In this document: piece by piece, positions 44,461 to 54,872 of the stretch
How positions within the stretch are numbered: the stretch's first letter is position 1
Layout: every line of letters starts with the position of its first letter
Assembly (NCBI GenBank): GCA_019828595.1
Contig: JAHQRK010000037.1
Coordinates: 186,001-250,000, forward strand
Length of the DNA: 64,000 nucleotides
Reading direction: 5' to 3'
Source of the DNA: Aphanomyces cochlioides
Lineage: Eukaryota; Oomycota; Saprolegniomycetes; Saprolegniales; Verrucalvaceae
Program-made: the position numbers and the translations under genes
Notes under the pieces: generated by a model
The model's input: only the letters and a program-made list of their open reading frames with translations
The model's database searches: none
Told to the model about the DNA's origin: nothing

Positions 44461-44940
44461 TTACGGTGCGCCAAAAATGTTTAGAGCGATCGTAATCGTG
44501 GCGCGACGTAGTCCTGTGCCTTCCATCCAAAAGACAGTCGCGAACTCTTGGAATCCATTACTTCGAATTTCGATATTCCATCGTAGCTGTTGCCATTGTC
44601 CAAGCACAATAGTAATGGCTTCTCCTCCCGATAAGTGATGAAATGCCACGGCAACATCTGAATCCTCTGGGACTTGACGACCAGCATTAACATTGCGTAC
44701 TCCATGTATCAGCCAATCTCGAAATGCTTCCAATGATTCCTCGGCATCAGCCCCTTGTATAACGGGAGAGTGTGGAAGCGCGAGAGCCGCATGAAGATTG
44801 TTCTGGTCATTGATTTGAACGAAGAGACCAGCATCTTCTTCATCGATCTCATTTACCACAATGTTTGCCAATTTAATTGTTTCTTGCGTCAAGAGACTCG
44901 TGATCGAAGCATCACATGTAATGTTTCTTGATAGCACCAT
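44461..44940 (-). CDS. family 'B' protein, 159 aa, unknown function
   Basis: An intact frame from ATG 44940 (MVLSRNITCDASITSLL) to TAA 44461. The protein has a mixed, soluble composition with TIKLANIVVNEIDEEDAG, NAGRQVPEDSDVAVAFHH, GQWQQLRWNIEI and EFATVFWM. There is no signal peptide or TM segment. It resembles no family I can name. A second copy lies in the same orientation at 47847-48300 (disrupted N-terminus), and a truncated third at 42153-42312. This is the only complete copy, so it is probably the parent or sole functional member. It sits upstream of, and on the same strand as, the family A copy. Confidence 0.6.
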   Translation of the reverse strand: MVLSRNITCDASITSLLTQETIKLANIVVNEIDEEDAGLFVQINDQNNLHAALALPHSPVIQGADAEESLEAFRDWLIHGVRNVNAGRQVPEDSDVAVAFHHLSGGEAITIVLGQWQQLRWNIEIRSNGFQEFATVFWMEGTGLRRATITIALNIFGAP

Positions 44941-46249
44941 TCTCTCCTTTCTGTTTCTTCGGTGGTTTGCCCGTTTGTGTCGAGTCGTTGCTGAGGACTG
45001 TCCATGATCGATGTGCCAGTTGAAAAAAGAAATGTATAAATGAAGCTGAAGGTTCTCTCGTTCTCGAAGGAATGTCTTTTCCCAACTTACCGTTTACGGA
45101 ATGGGATCTGGGTTCGAAGAATCTTGACGTGATTTTGGGACAACCATGGTTCCATTATCACACCGAATGACGCAATATGATTGAAAGTTAATATAATATA
45201 TTGACTTGACGAAAACACAACATGAACCCCTTGAAGATATTCCAGAAGCACATACCAGCAGTACTATCATGCCTAGTCCTCTCCTTCATGCTAATTGTAA
45301 TCGAAGTTTTCCTTTTTTGTCTCACGTTGTTCTGTGCCGTTTCTCACTCCGGTTATACAAGAGTACATGTAATATTGACACATCGAACTCATGCGCTGCA
45401 ATCTAAGTGAATGAGTCATGTACCTTGTAGAGGGTGTTTATTGTGCGTCGGCTGATTCAATAGATTATTGCCCTACTACCTACTGTTCAACTTGTAGAGG
45501 GGATGCGAGATTTCTTTTAGACTTTGGCAACGTCAAAAGTTTATAGGGTTATGAGGTAGTGGCGAAGGTGTGGAGATCACATCCGTCATCATTATTTATG
45601 ACTCCTACAGTTTTGTTTATGCCTTAATTGACTATTCGTATAGTTTTCAAGATATCCACAATGCTTTGTGTTTTGTGCTCGACATTTACATATGCTAACA
45701 GTACAATCAGGCGAGTGAGCGCATAAAACGTCAACAAATGTCGTGTTCTGCTGCAGCTAGCCTAGCTTATATCCGTGCTAGACGTTAAATTTATTCAGAG
45801 CATCTTTGTTTCTCGGTTAGACTTCATGCTGGCGACTAAATGAAGCTTCATATCTGCCAATATTTGTTTGTTGAGAAACCGTGATAGAATCTCTATCACA
45901 GTTGCTCAGAATTTTGCACATTTCAGATCTGTATACTGAAATCAAGTCAAAAACTTGTTTTGAAATTGTTTTTCAGGCAACTGTGATAGATTTCCTATCA
46001 CACTAATACAAAAAGATCATGTTTTTATCATAGATGCAGCAGATGTTGAAATTCCCACTTCAACCAAATGATCCCAATCTCCCAGTGAAAACGACCAATT
46101 ATTATCACAATGAGGAATCAAGTTACCGTTATCTTAGGAAATATCCCAAGACAAGTCTCTTCTTTCGCTTTACATGTCAAGCTGTAAAGTATACGTCAAA
46201 TAGTTTTTCGTACATGTCAAGGGGTGTGAAGTATACGTCAACTGCTGCT
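44941..46249. other. intergenic, no supported gene apart from a small MITE
   Basis: The stretch separates the two halves of the duplicated A/B locus. A 62-codon plus-strand frame at 45222-45410 with a hydrophobic centre (VLSCLVLSFMLIVIEVFLF) has an ATG but no supporting evidence. The rest is AT-rich and without structure, except for the hairpin-ended element at 45881-46002. Confidence 0.4.
45881..46002. mobile_element. 122-bp MITE-like element with self-complementary ends
   Basis: GTGATAGAATCTCTATCAC at the left and GTGATAGATTTCCTATCAC at the right are each hairpins and are also inverted repeats of one another, extended by ACAGTTGC/GCAACTGT. The interior has no coding potential. No clear target duplication is seen. 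Confidence 0.65.
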
Positions 46250-47520
46250 GGTGCTCGAGAAGAACTGTCGAGTCAAGACCTGTTGGGACTTGCTGCGACT
46301 TTCTTGCTTCCAGTCTGTTGCCCACATGCAGCGCAAGATCAGCAGCAGCACTCATGAAAGTGGCGACAAGGAAGATATGGGATACAGCGCGAAAATTTGA
46401 AAAAACTTCCATGCGATGGAGGCGACATTCTGAAAAGCAGCCTTGACTCGCTCATTTCCGAATTTGCCACGGTTCTAGCGATGCAAGCGCAACTCCTCAT
46501 CATGCAAGAATGCCCGATGGATGCCAATAGACGAGAGCTCGATGCCACTAAGACTGCCCTCAAGCAATGCCGCGAGCAGCTTCAAAGCGCGCGCGAAGAG
46601 ATCGAGGAAAAGGTCTACTTTGTCGACGTTTTGTCATCGTACATTAACGAAGTGGTTGAAGGCCAACTCAAGCTACAGCTTGAGGAGGCCGAGATGGCCA
46701 CACGTCAATTGCGCGGGCAAGTGGCAGCGCTGAAGATTGAATTATCCAGCGTCAAGTCGCAGCTCACTGTGAAGACCAAGGATGCCCAACATCTTGATGA
46801 GCAAGTGGCTGTGATGGCAAGCGAACTCAAGGCGGAGGCAATGGTGAAGGACACGCTGACAGCTGCGCTGGAAGACGAAGTGGCTGCAATGAAGACTTCA
46901 TTATTGCACGAGAAGTCCCGCGTGACAGCAGACGACATCAAGATGAACTTGATTTGGATGTGCGTCGCCAGTCTCGTGGTTGGTGTAGTCCATGCGTGGA
47001 ATCTCTTGGTGGTCGTCGTGTCGTGCACGTGCTGGCTTGTGATGTCAGCGTGTTGGGCAGTCAAGACGTGGTCAACTTTGCCGCTGACAAGAATGATCAA
47101 GACATGGAGAGCAAAAACGGTCGCTCGCATTGTTAGGTTCGACCACATTTATGACCAAAGCCGACACGTTGATCCACGACGTCCACAACTTGACGAGTCG
47201 CCCTTTGCCTTGGATGCCGTCTGGTGTGGCTGAAGACAAGACCCCGATGGTCGTCGATGGGATGTTGGTGCTTTTGTTTACTGACACGAATGCATTCTAT
47301 CAAGTCAATGACGGTGATTGCCTGTCAGATGAAGAGGCAAGACGAGTTTGTCGATGGGGATGGCAGCGAGTTGGTGTCCCGACTTGGACCGATGGTGGCT
47401 ACGGCATTTGGCGTGTACAGACTATTTCTACTCTGCTTGACTTGACTCCAGTTAATGATTCACCGCTTCTCAGAGCATTGAGGAAGCCGTATACTCATGG
47501 TATTCTACTCAGCAAATAAA
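46250..47520 (+). pseudogene. family 'A' coiled-coil/TM protein, inverted degenerate copy
   Basis: The main frame reads MQAQLLIMQECPMDANRREL from ATG 46481 and stays open for about 250 codons: coiled coil (KQCREQLQSAREEIEEKVYF, then VAALKIELSSVKSQL) and a hydrophobic block (LIWMCVASLVVGVVHAW.. SCTCWLVMSACW). Near 47130 the similarity to the other copy (TKADTLIHDVHNLTSRPLPWMP) shifts to a second frame, and near 47340 (ELVSRLGPMVATAFGV) to a third. At least two frameshifts therefore separate it from an intact gene, unless hidden introns exist. The upstream ~200 bp also match the region 5' of the other copy, so the duplicated segment is larger than the gene. Confidence 0.55.
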
Positions 47521-47846
47521 GCGCAAGAATGACCAGAGAAGGCTTCCTCTAGTGAATTCAAAATCGCGAAGAGTGATTCATCAAGGGTGCAAGTCTTGCC
47601 TCGGATTTACTTTTGGGGTATGATTTGCACTTCTGCACCCTTCACTTTCTACTCTTCATTTGTCCATTCCTAGCTTATTATTACTCTTCCTTCGTTACAC
47701 GAAACGTTATAGAGTAATGCGATTCAATCAAGAAGAACAGAAGAAAACGCAAGTAAGATTGCGATACTTTCTCTTTGTCACGATTATTAGTGCTAATAAG
47801 ATGAAGTACGATTAATCGTTCTTGTTCTCTTATGGTGCGTCTTCCG

Positions 47847-48300
47847 CTAACCAAAAATGTTTTGGGCGATCGTAAACGTGGCGGGACGTGGTCCTGTGCC
47901 GTCCATCCAAAAGACACTCGCGAACTCTTGGAATCCGTTATCTTGAATTTCAATATACCATCGATGCTGTTGCCACTGTCCACACGCAATATTGATGGCC
48001 TCTCCTCCCGTTAAGTGATAAAATGCCAAGGAAACATTTGAATCCTCTGGGACTTGACGACCAGCATTGACATTGCGTGCTCCACGTATCAGCCAATTTC
48101 GAAATGCTACCAATGATCCATCGGCATCATCCCCTTGTATAACGGGGGAGTTTGGAAGCGCGAGAGCCGCATGTAGATTGTTCTGGTCATTGATTTGAAC
48201 GACCAGACCAGCATCTTCTTCATCGATCTCATTTACCACAATATTTGCCAATTTGATTGTTTCTTGCGTCAAAACTCAGGATCGAAGCATCGCATGTAAT
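47847..48300 (-). pseudogene. family 'B' copy with disrupted N-terminus
   Basis: About 140 codons closely match the intact family B gene (TIKLANIVVNEIDEEDAG, NVNAGRQVPEDS). In the first 40 bp the copy has lost one base in AAGAACATT (AAGAAACATT in the intact gene) and two more in GAGTTTTGACG. The original ATG thus leads to a TGA after about 13 codons. The 3' end also differs and stops two codons earlier. It could only be translated from a non-ATG or unseen upstream start. Confidence 0.6.
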
Positions 48301-48420
48301 GTTCTTGATAGGATCATTCTATCTTCTGTTTCTTCGGCGGTGTGCCAATCTCTTTAAAGATTTGTCAGAATATTAAGTCATTAAGTCAAAAGATGTCAGA
48401 GGGAAAAAACAGTACAAACA

Positions 48421-48834
48421 TAATTTTTAACAGAGCCGCCTGCAGTCTATGTTTATCATACCAAGGAAGTCCTGAATATTCCAGGTTGCAAAGTTCTTGG
48501 TCACCCACTCTACAGCAGTAACCACACGAGTACGGATCGATTTGCACAGCTGAAAATCTCCGCAACGATATTATTACCAATTTGCAACGGAGACGACCGA
48601 CAAGCTATTGCCGTGTTACAAGTATGCGGGAAAATTCAAGATTTCCGTGGCATGGGCGTCCATGTGACGGTCGAAAATTGTTTGCCATTTACTGAGGAGG
48701 ACAAATGGCTCTTGGCAGGTTTAACAAATTTCTGCGGTGGCCTTAGGGCTAAGGTCATGGCATTTACCGAAGTCAAACGTACTCGAGTGAAAAAGTTCTC
48801 TCAAATATTCACCTCTGGACTTTCGCCGTCTTAA
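48421..48834 (+). pseudogene. orphan GAF-domain exon
   Basis: After an acceptor-like TTTTTAACAG the frame reads VYHTKEVLNIPGCKVLGHP, then SATILLPICNGDD, AIAVLQVCGKI and FTEEDKWLLAGLTNF before TAA. The spacing of the hydrophobic strand, the I/VLQV strand and the F..ED..LL helix fits the C-terminal half of a GAF domain, a small-molecule-binding sensor fold. No upstream exon with the N-terminal half is present, the space being filled by the family B copy. It is probably a relic left by the duplication, or a 3' exon whose gene was displaced. Confidence 0.5.
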
Positions 48835-48839
48835 TTTTA

Positions 48840-49298
48840 TATGCAAACATCGATTCGACAAATGGTGAATCTACTCATGGCTCGAATCAATAACCAAGGT
48901 CAACGGTAAATAGGACGCGGTGGGTTTAGTTGAGAAGTTTCTCATCAAGCGAGAGTTATTCAAGTTCCTTCAAGACTCCATCTTGCGCTGAGAAACCAGA
49001 ACCATTTTTATACCTAAAAGATTGCAGCTCATGACATCATCGAAAAGAACCTTTTATGGATGATGTCGGAGGCTGTAGAATGTTTTCATCTTCACACTAT
49101 AAAGCAACTTTTCAAAACTGATATAGATGAAATAGTGTAAACACGTGAATGTCAACACTATTTAATGTAATTAAAATAGTGTGAAATACAAAATAGTGTA
49201 CCTCATATCGTGAGGTGAATTTGAATTTTGCCTTGAAAAGCGGCGGCAACGGCGACCTCCATCGTTCTTTCCGTGCGTTCCGTGCTTTCAAGGATCCA
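48840..49298. promoter_or_regulatory. MED14 upstream region with AAATAGTGT repeats
   Basis: No gene. Between about 49129 and 49200 the motif AAATAGTGT or its complement ACACTATTT occurs four times, close to the MED14 start. The same words flank the Merlin fragment and occur near 555-620, so they may belong to a dispersed element and not to the promoter. Confidence 0.4.
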
Positions 49299-52200
49299 AT
49301 GAACCCAACGCCTGAGCCAGTAGGACTGCGTGACTTGACTACGAAATGTATCAACCGAAGTTACGATTCCATATACAATTTGGCGACCACCCTTCCAAAT
49401 ACTGCGCTTGAAGAGCGGCGTCCAGCCGCACTCACGCAGCTTCACGACACCCATTCAATATTTAAAAAGCTCCTCGTGCTCACAAGATGGTCCGTACAAA
49501 GTCCCGTTGCTGAGAAATGTGCAGAGTTGCTCCAGGAAGCTAAACTCTTCCAAGACCAAACAAACGAAACGAACGACCGCCTGTTCTTTCTCCATGCCGA
49601 TTTGAATCGCGCCAAGGAACGAAGCTATGACTTGAGTACGGCCATTGATGTATTGTTTGGTGGATCATATACGCGTCTTCCCCGTCTGATCCACTATGCT
49701 GGGTTCCCACGTGAATTGCCACCTGTTGATGAAGAGGCACGAATTGTTGAGATCAACGACTTGCTCCGCTTCCGTCTCATTGAAGAGACAATTCCGTCCA
49801 CATTTTCACACATTCAAGTCGACGAAGGATTTGTTACGGCTCAATCTGAAGGCGAATTCGAAATCGTCTTTACAGTTGATAGCACCAAGCCTGATGCGAA
49901 ATGGCTCGTGGTGAGTCTTCACACAGTTCTCACTGACACAGCGGCCCTCGCCAAGTACAAGCACCTTGCAAGCACGAGTGCTTTGCGCATAATTCAAAGC
50001 AGCGCCCCAACAGATACCCACGCCATGCAATTGAAAATTCTCATCCAAAAGCTACTCAACACATCATCGACGCCACTTGCCGACGCCACCAATGTTATGC
50101 GCGGCTTTTGCTGCAGCCTCGCTTTGCGCATTCTCTGCGCTCAAGGTCTTTTGCTCACAGAGACGCGATGGACCCGTCAAGTCGAATTTGTACCCCATGA
50201 AGATGCGCTTGATATTATCTACTGGACAAACTGGACGACGCCGTACGTTCCGCCCACAAATGGCGTCTCAGTCGAAGAAATGAGGCAACGTCTCCATCGT
50301 AAGGCGCGGGCATATCCTCAAGCTGGCCTGTGCCTACGACTCTATGCTGACACGTCTCAAACAACCTTATTTTCGACGCAATTATTCCCCGCGCCGCCAC
50401 CAGCGCTCCTCGCAAAGTACCCCGATCTCATGGATGGATTGAGAGTACCGACGAACATGTATGGCTTGAGCGCGGATCATTTTTTGCTTGGGGCGTTGCA
50501 AGTTCATGCTGCTTGTGCAATCCATTGCCTCGCCGAGCATCTCGTTCAAGGAGCCGACAAACTCTTCACAGGCGAAGCTGTGATGGTGACCCAGTCGCCT
50601 AACAGTCTCCGTATTGCACGCCTCGACTGCTCATCGGCACCACCGATCGAAATTTCGATGGATTTACGCTTAGGACGATTTGCTGTCTTTTGCCTGGCCA
50701 GTGCTCAGTCAAGCGCTGTCGACTCGGCGGTGAAACAGCTTGAATTGGTACTCCAAACACAATGCAAAGTGTCTCTACCTGGTGTGACTGTCGTCGGCAC
50801 GTTTGTGCTCCAATTTGACGATATCCAAGTCGTTCATCAAGCCCTTGCAAGGGCGTTGCGGGAAATCGCCGCCTTTGATTTGATGTGCTTTGTGTCATCA
50901 TGTCATCATCTAGAAGTCCATCGGTACGTTTATGGTCCAGTCGCTGCGTCAGTTGGGCTCTCCTCGTCAGCTCTCTTTTTCCAAGTTGTCTGGGCTAAAG
51001 AACCTGTATACTTGGTCGTTGAAATGGACGTGGATGCTGAAATCAAAGGCGAAGCAATTGGTGGGAGCAACCGCGGTGCTATCGCTAATTCTAGCAATTT
51101 GGCAACAGCCTCTAGTACTGGAACTTTCGGCAGCAGCTCTAGTCGCGATTACGATGATTGGATTCGATCGCCAGCTTTGTCCATGCTGCACATTTCATCC
51201 ACAACCAAGGGCGTCAAGTCATTCGAGCGCTTTCCAGCAGTTCACAAGAGTCATTTATCCTTGACGGGCAAGAAACGTAAGCGCGACGCGTTGCCGATAG
51301 TCTCAGCGCTTGTTTTACACGCTGTTGGGCTCTGTCACGAGCGTCTCCAATGGCATGGGATCGAAGCATTTGGTCGCAAGTACAACGTAACCGTGTCGAC
51401 TGTCACGCCAACTTTGGCGACTTGTGGCTTCCCCGAGCGAGTCCACATTGCGCCACTGAATGTTCAAGCCATCCATGCCCGAATGCGTCGTCATGGTGGC
51501 ATGGATCTCTCGCTTCAGCTCGTGTCGCCACCATTCGAATACATTTCCCCATCCAAATCCAACGACAGCGGTGGTGGTAGCAACAGCAAAAGTAATACCG
51601 TCGTATCACACTCGGTGCTGCCGAATGGCCATCTATTCTTTCGGTATCCCAAGCATGACAATCCTATCGAAGCTATGCTGGGCAATCTCGTCATGCACGT
51701 CCGACCGATGGTTAGCTTTGGTATCAAATTACAAAAATCGCTGTCTGCTGTTGGGAGATATACATCCGTTGCTCCAACTGAATCCTCGAGACTGGTTTTC
51801 GTCGAGCGCGCCGATCCCTTTGGCTTCGTCCTTGCTTTTCGACATGGCGTTGATGAAATTGGACGAGACAGAACGCTACGTGTCTTGGTCGAACACAAAG
51901 CGATGCATCAGCATCCCCGTGGCGCATTTGCTCTGACTAGTCTCGACGGATTTGACCACGTCTTGCTCCCCTTCATCCAAGAAGCACTGAATGGCCACCT
52001 CGAGTCGTCGCGGCTCATCGAAGCGCTCGAACGCACGACCGTGCCATTGGCCATGCTATCCGACACTGTTTGCAGCATGCTAGCAGGTCGCTCCACAAAC
52101 CAGAAGGACGAATTCAATGTCGAGGTGCCATATCCTGACAAAACATTCGTCCCATCCAATCTCGTGCTCGTACCGCGGTCGCAAACCCACGTCAGACTCA

Positions 52201-52439
52201 CGTATGCCGACCGATGCGCTGTTGATATCGTCTTCTTGCAGGTACTACCATGGTCTTTGAGCTCTTGATGGAGATTAATGCATATGTATGATGTCTAGGA
52301 TGGTCAGATCAATATCAAGAACGCGCCGTGCTTGGTCTGCGTGCCTACGTATGCCGTTGAAAGCGGCGTGACGGTCCCATGGACAGAATTTGGCCAGACG
52401 TTGCGGCAATTTCTCTTTCCAGAGATGGCGTCGTTGTAA
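49299..52439 (+). CDS. MED14: Mediator complex subunit 14
   Basis: Start at ATG 49299 (MNPTPEPVGLRDLTTKC); exon 1 ends at 52241, a 57-nt intron (GTACTACC..TCTAG) follows, and exon 2 (52299-52439) ends with TAA, for 1027 residues. The N-terminal region has the MED14 pattern: a helical segment (CINRSYDSIYNLATTLPNT), then a repressor-like helix with LLVLTRWSVQSPV, a signature recognised in MED14 from yeast to animals. The rest is the long RM repeat/scaffold part. MED14 is the architectural backbone joining Mediator head, middle and tail for RNA polymerase II transcription, and acts in the nucleus. Convergent with the PDI gene. Confidence 0.85.
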
Positions 52440-52490
52440 GCCAATACAAAACGAATTTATCACACGAGGAAAGACAAACATGTTGGTTGC

Positions 52491-53567
52491 TTACAATTCG
52501 TCCTTCTTCAACACTTCCAAGATGTTCTTGCGCAATTGGAAGAGCGTCTTCTTTTGGGGCGACACGTTCGCGTCCTTTGACAAGTGTTCTAAGCGGGCGA
52601 TTTCGTTCTTCACGTAGTAATAGCCCTTGTCCAACACCTTCTTCAACGCCTTCACGTACAAGTTGCCGTGCTTGAGAGCATCGCCTTCCAAGCCTTCGAC
52701 AATCTTTTCGACGCTAGACAAAGTGTCCTTGGTGAATTCGCCCGCAGAGTTGAGCACAACATCGAGAGACTCAACGCGACCGGCAGTTGGCAACAAACCA
52801 CCGTCGACCGTGCGGTGCGTACCAGCGTTTTCGTTGATGAAGTCAACGAAGTCCTTCAAATCGCGGCCAAAGCCATAGTCTTCAGCTTCAGTGGCTTTGG
52901 CACCCACACCAAAGTACTTGATCGTGGGATAGCCCGAAACACCGAACTTGGACGCCAATTCACCAGTAGCAGTCGCATCCACCTTAGCAATAACGACGTT
53001 TTCATCGCCGGCAAAGACCGTACCGAGCTTGTCCCAAGTTGGCGCCAAGTTCTTGCAGTGGCCACACCAAGGAGCATAGAATTCAACGAGGGCATGCTTG
53101 GTAGGATCTTGAGCGATCGAGGCAAAGTCGGCTTCGGTCAAATCAACGACATGTGAAAAGGGCATAGCGACGCGGACGTTCGTGCCAGCGGCTTCGTTGA
53201 CGAATGCAATTAATTCGTCGGGGCTGCGACCACCGTTGTAAGGGTCAGGGTATTTAGCTCCCTTGTTCCAGAACTTCAACGTGGGGAAGCCGTTCACTTC
53301 CCATTTTTGGCCCAATTCACGGTGCGCATCGGCATCAACCTTGGCAATCACAACATCATCGACATTCTTGAACGAAGTCGCAACGGTTTCCCACGTAGGC
53401 GCCAAGTTCTTGCAGTGACCGCACCATGGAGCGTAAAATTCGACAAACACATTCTTGGATCCATCGACGACGGAGTCAAAGTTGTCAGGCGTCAAGGTGA
53501 CAACGTCTGACGCAGAGACAACCACCGCAGAGACGGCAGCGACGAGAAGCGCGAAGAAGGATTGCAT
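52491..53567 (-). CDS. protein disulfide isomerase, PDI-D/ERp38 type with KDEL
   Basis: Start chosen at the second Met (53567) because it begins a signal peptide, MQSFFALLVAAVSAVVVSA; 358 residues result. Two thioredoxin domains have active sites APWCGHC at residues ~49-52 and ~168-171, each followed by a conserved cis-Pro region (GFPTLKF, GYPTIKYF). The C-terminal third is a helical ERp29c-like D domain, and the protein ends KKDEL, an ER-retrieval signal. It oxidises and isomerises disulfides in the ER lumen. No intron is seen. The upstream region carries the TTATCCG motif cluster. In-frame codons upstream (MSILHFDRT) would extend the N-terminus by nine residues and spoil the signal peptide. 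Confidence 0.92.
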   Translation of the reverse strand: MQSFFALLVAAVSAVVVSASDVVTLTPDNFDSVVDGSKNVFVEFYAPWCGHCKNLAPTWETVATSFKNVDDVVIAKVDADAHRELGQKWEVNGFPTLKFWNKGAKYPDPYNGGRSPDELIAFVNEAAGTNVRVAMPFSHVVDLTEADFASIAQDPTKHALVEFYAPWCGHCKNLAPTWDKLGTVFAGDENVVIAKVDATATGELASKFGVSGYPTIKYFGVGAKATEAEDYGFGRDLKDFVDFINENAGTHRTVDGGLLPTAGRVESLDVVLNSAGEFTKDTLSSVEKIVEGLEGDALKHGNLYVKALKKVLDKGYYYVKNEIARLEHLSKDANVSPQKKTLFQLRKNILEVLKKDEL

Positions 53568-53599
53568 TGTGCGGTCAAAATGCAAAATGGACATCTTCT

Positions 53600-53725
53600 C
53601 TTGTGAAAAGGTGTCCGGATAATGCTCGAAACTCCGGTTAAACCGTTTATCCGTATAATATATCCGGATAATCGTCTGGGCTACGTGTCGGCGTGTCGTT
53701 CGGTATCCGGATAAATCAAAGATCG
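53600..53725. promoter_or_regulatory. TTATCCG motif cluster upstream of PDI
   Basis: Within ~110 bp: TCCGGATAAT, TTTATCCGTATAA, ATATCCGGATAAT and TATCCGGATAAA, the same words as in the 3540-3650 divergent promoter. Lies between the PDI start and the 3' end of the MAP10-like gene. Confidence 0.55.
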
Positions 53726-53750
53726 TATTTTCAAATTTGACCCAACGAGC

Positions 53751-54717
53751 TCAAGAGTGGAGGAGGCAATGCTGACAAGGCTCGCGCTGAAAAACTAACG
53801 GCGGCGGTGAAGGATGCTCGAAGAGAAAGGCGTCATTATCATCTCCGCCGTCAATCTTGGGATTTGTGGTCGCGGAAGGGATCGCAACTGTGGAAGGAAG
53901 CGTAGGACTGGTTATTTGGTCAGTCGGCGGTGACTCTGTGCACTGAACTGCCACCTCAACTTTGCAATTTTTTGGCTTGCTTGTCGGCACTGGTGAGGCG
54001 GCGATATCACATTGGACGGCAAGATCACAATCGCGTTCTTTTTGCGGTGGTGGAGACGGGGGCGACCCCACCGAAGTCGGACCAATGTCAGTCAATTGTA
54101 CAGATCCTAAATTTCGATTGTGGCGAAATCACGACGGGCATGACTTACCCAGTGCATTTTGCAAATGTGAAGCAAGCGTCATACCGAGATGGGAGAGCAC
54201 TACACCGCCTTGTACAATACCTACAGCGGCTCCTGTGTGATTATACAAAGTCCAGCTGCTTTGAATGTTGACCCATTCGCTCATAGCTTTCGACGAAACA
54301 CATCGATCAAGCTAAGGAGCGGGTATGTCAGTTTGAAGACACGAGAGAGAATTTAATACTGGAACCATGTCAACGCATGTGAAAGCCATGAGCCGCGTCA
54401 AATGAGCTGTGGCTTGTGTTGGAGGTTCGAGGATCATAATCGAGAGAGGTTTCAACGTCAATGCATCACGGAGACTATCAGCTTGCATCCGAAACATGCA
54501 CGACTTCCCTCGCCGAATGGGGCACGTGATTTCCTGTCCAGGCTCATTCATAGAGATAGGAATCTCCATGTCAAGCACAACCACATCAAACGATAGCAGC
54601 TGAAAAGCCAATCGAACCCACGAGAGCGACGTTGCATCGACGGAGACACATTCTCGATCAAGAATGACAGTGTCAACGATGATTTGGAGCACAAAAAGCG
54701 CTTCATCCTGCGCCATG
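53751..54717 (-). CDS. MAP10-like protein (DUF4497-type N-terminal domain)
   Basis: Three exons join by short introns: exon 1 from ATG 54717 (MAQDEALFVLQIIVD) to ..CVDMVP, intron GTATTAAA..CCTTAG, exon 2 (LDRCVSSKAMSEWVNIQSSW..ASHLQNALG), intron GTAAGTC..ATTTAG near 54107-54148, then exon 3. The pattern FQLLSFDVVVLDMEIP, RRGKSCMFRMQADSL, LKPLSIMIL and WTLYNHTGAAVGIVQGGVVLSHLG follows the N-terminal domain of microtubule-associated protein 10, which binds microtubules in animals. The C-terminal ~100 residues are proline-rich and low complexity. I judge the family match plausible, not certain. Length of about 290 residues is much shorter than animal MAP10. Confidence 0.55.
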
Positions 54718-54872
54718 ATGATCAAAGTCGCGCGCTTTGTCGTGGCAGTTTCAGTCACAACCGAGCGATGTTTTCGAACATATTTTTCACTTGATTAAAG
54801 TATACTGTCATTCATAGTACATTTTCCATTGAAGTGCCGAAACGGAGAAAGGACAGGGCTAGGAGGAACAAG

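Noticed and set aside
45222..45410. 62-codon hydrophobic plus-strand frame as a small membrane protein
   Set aside because: No conserved feature, no neighbour context and a length expected by chance in this AT-rich spacer.
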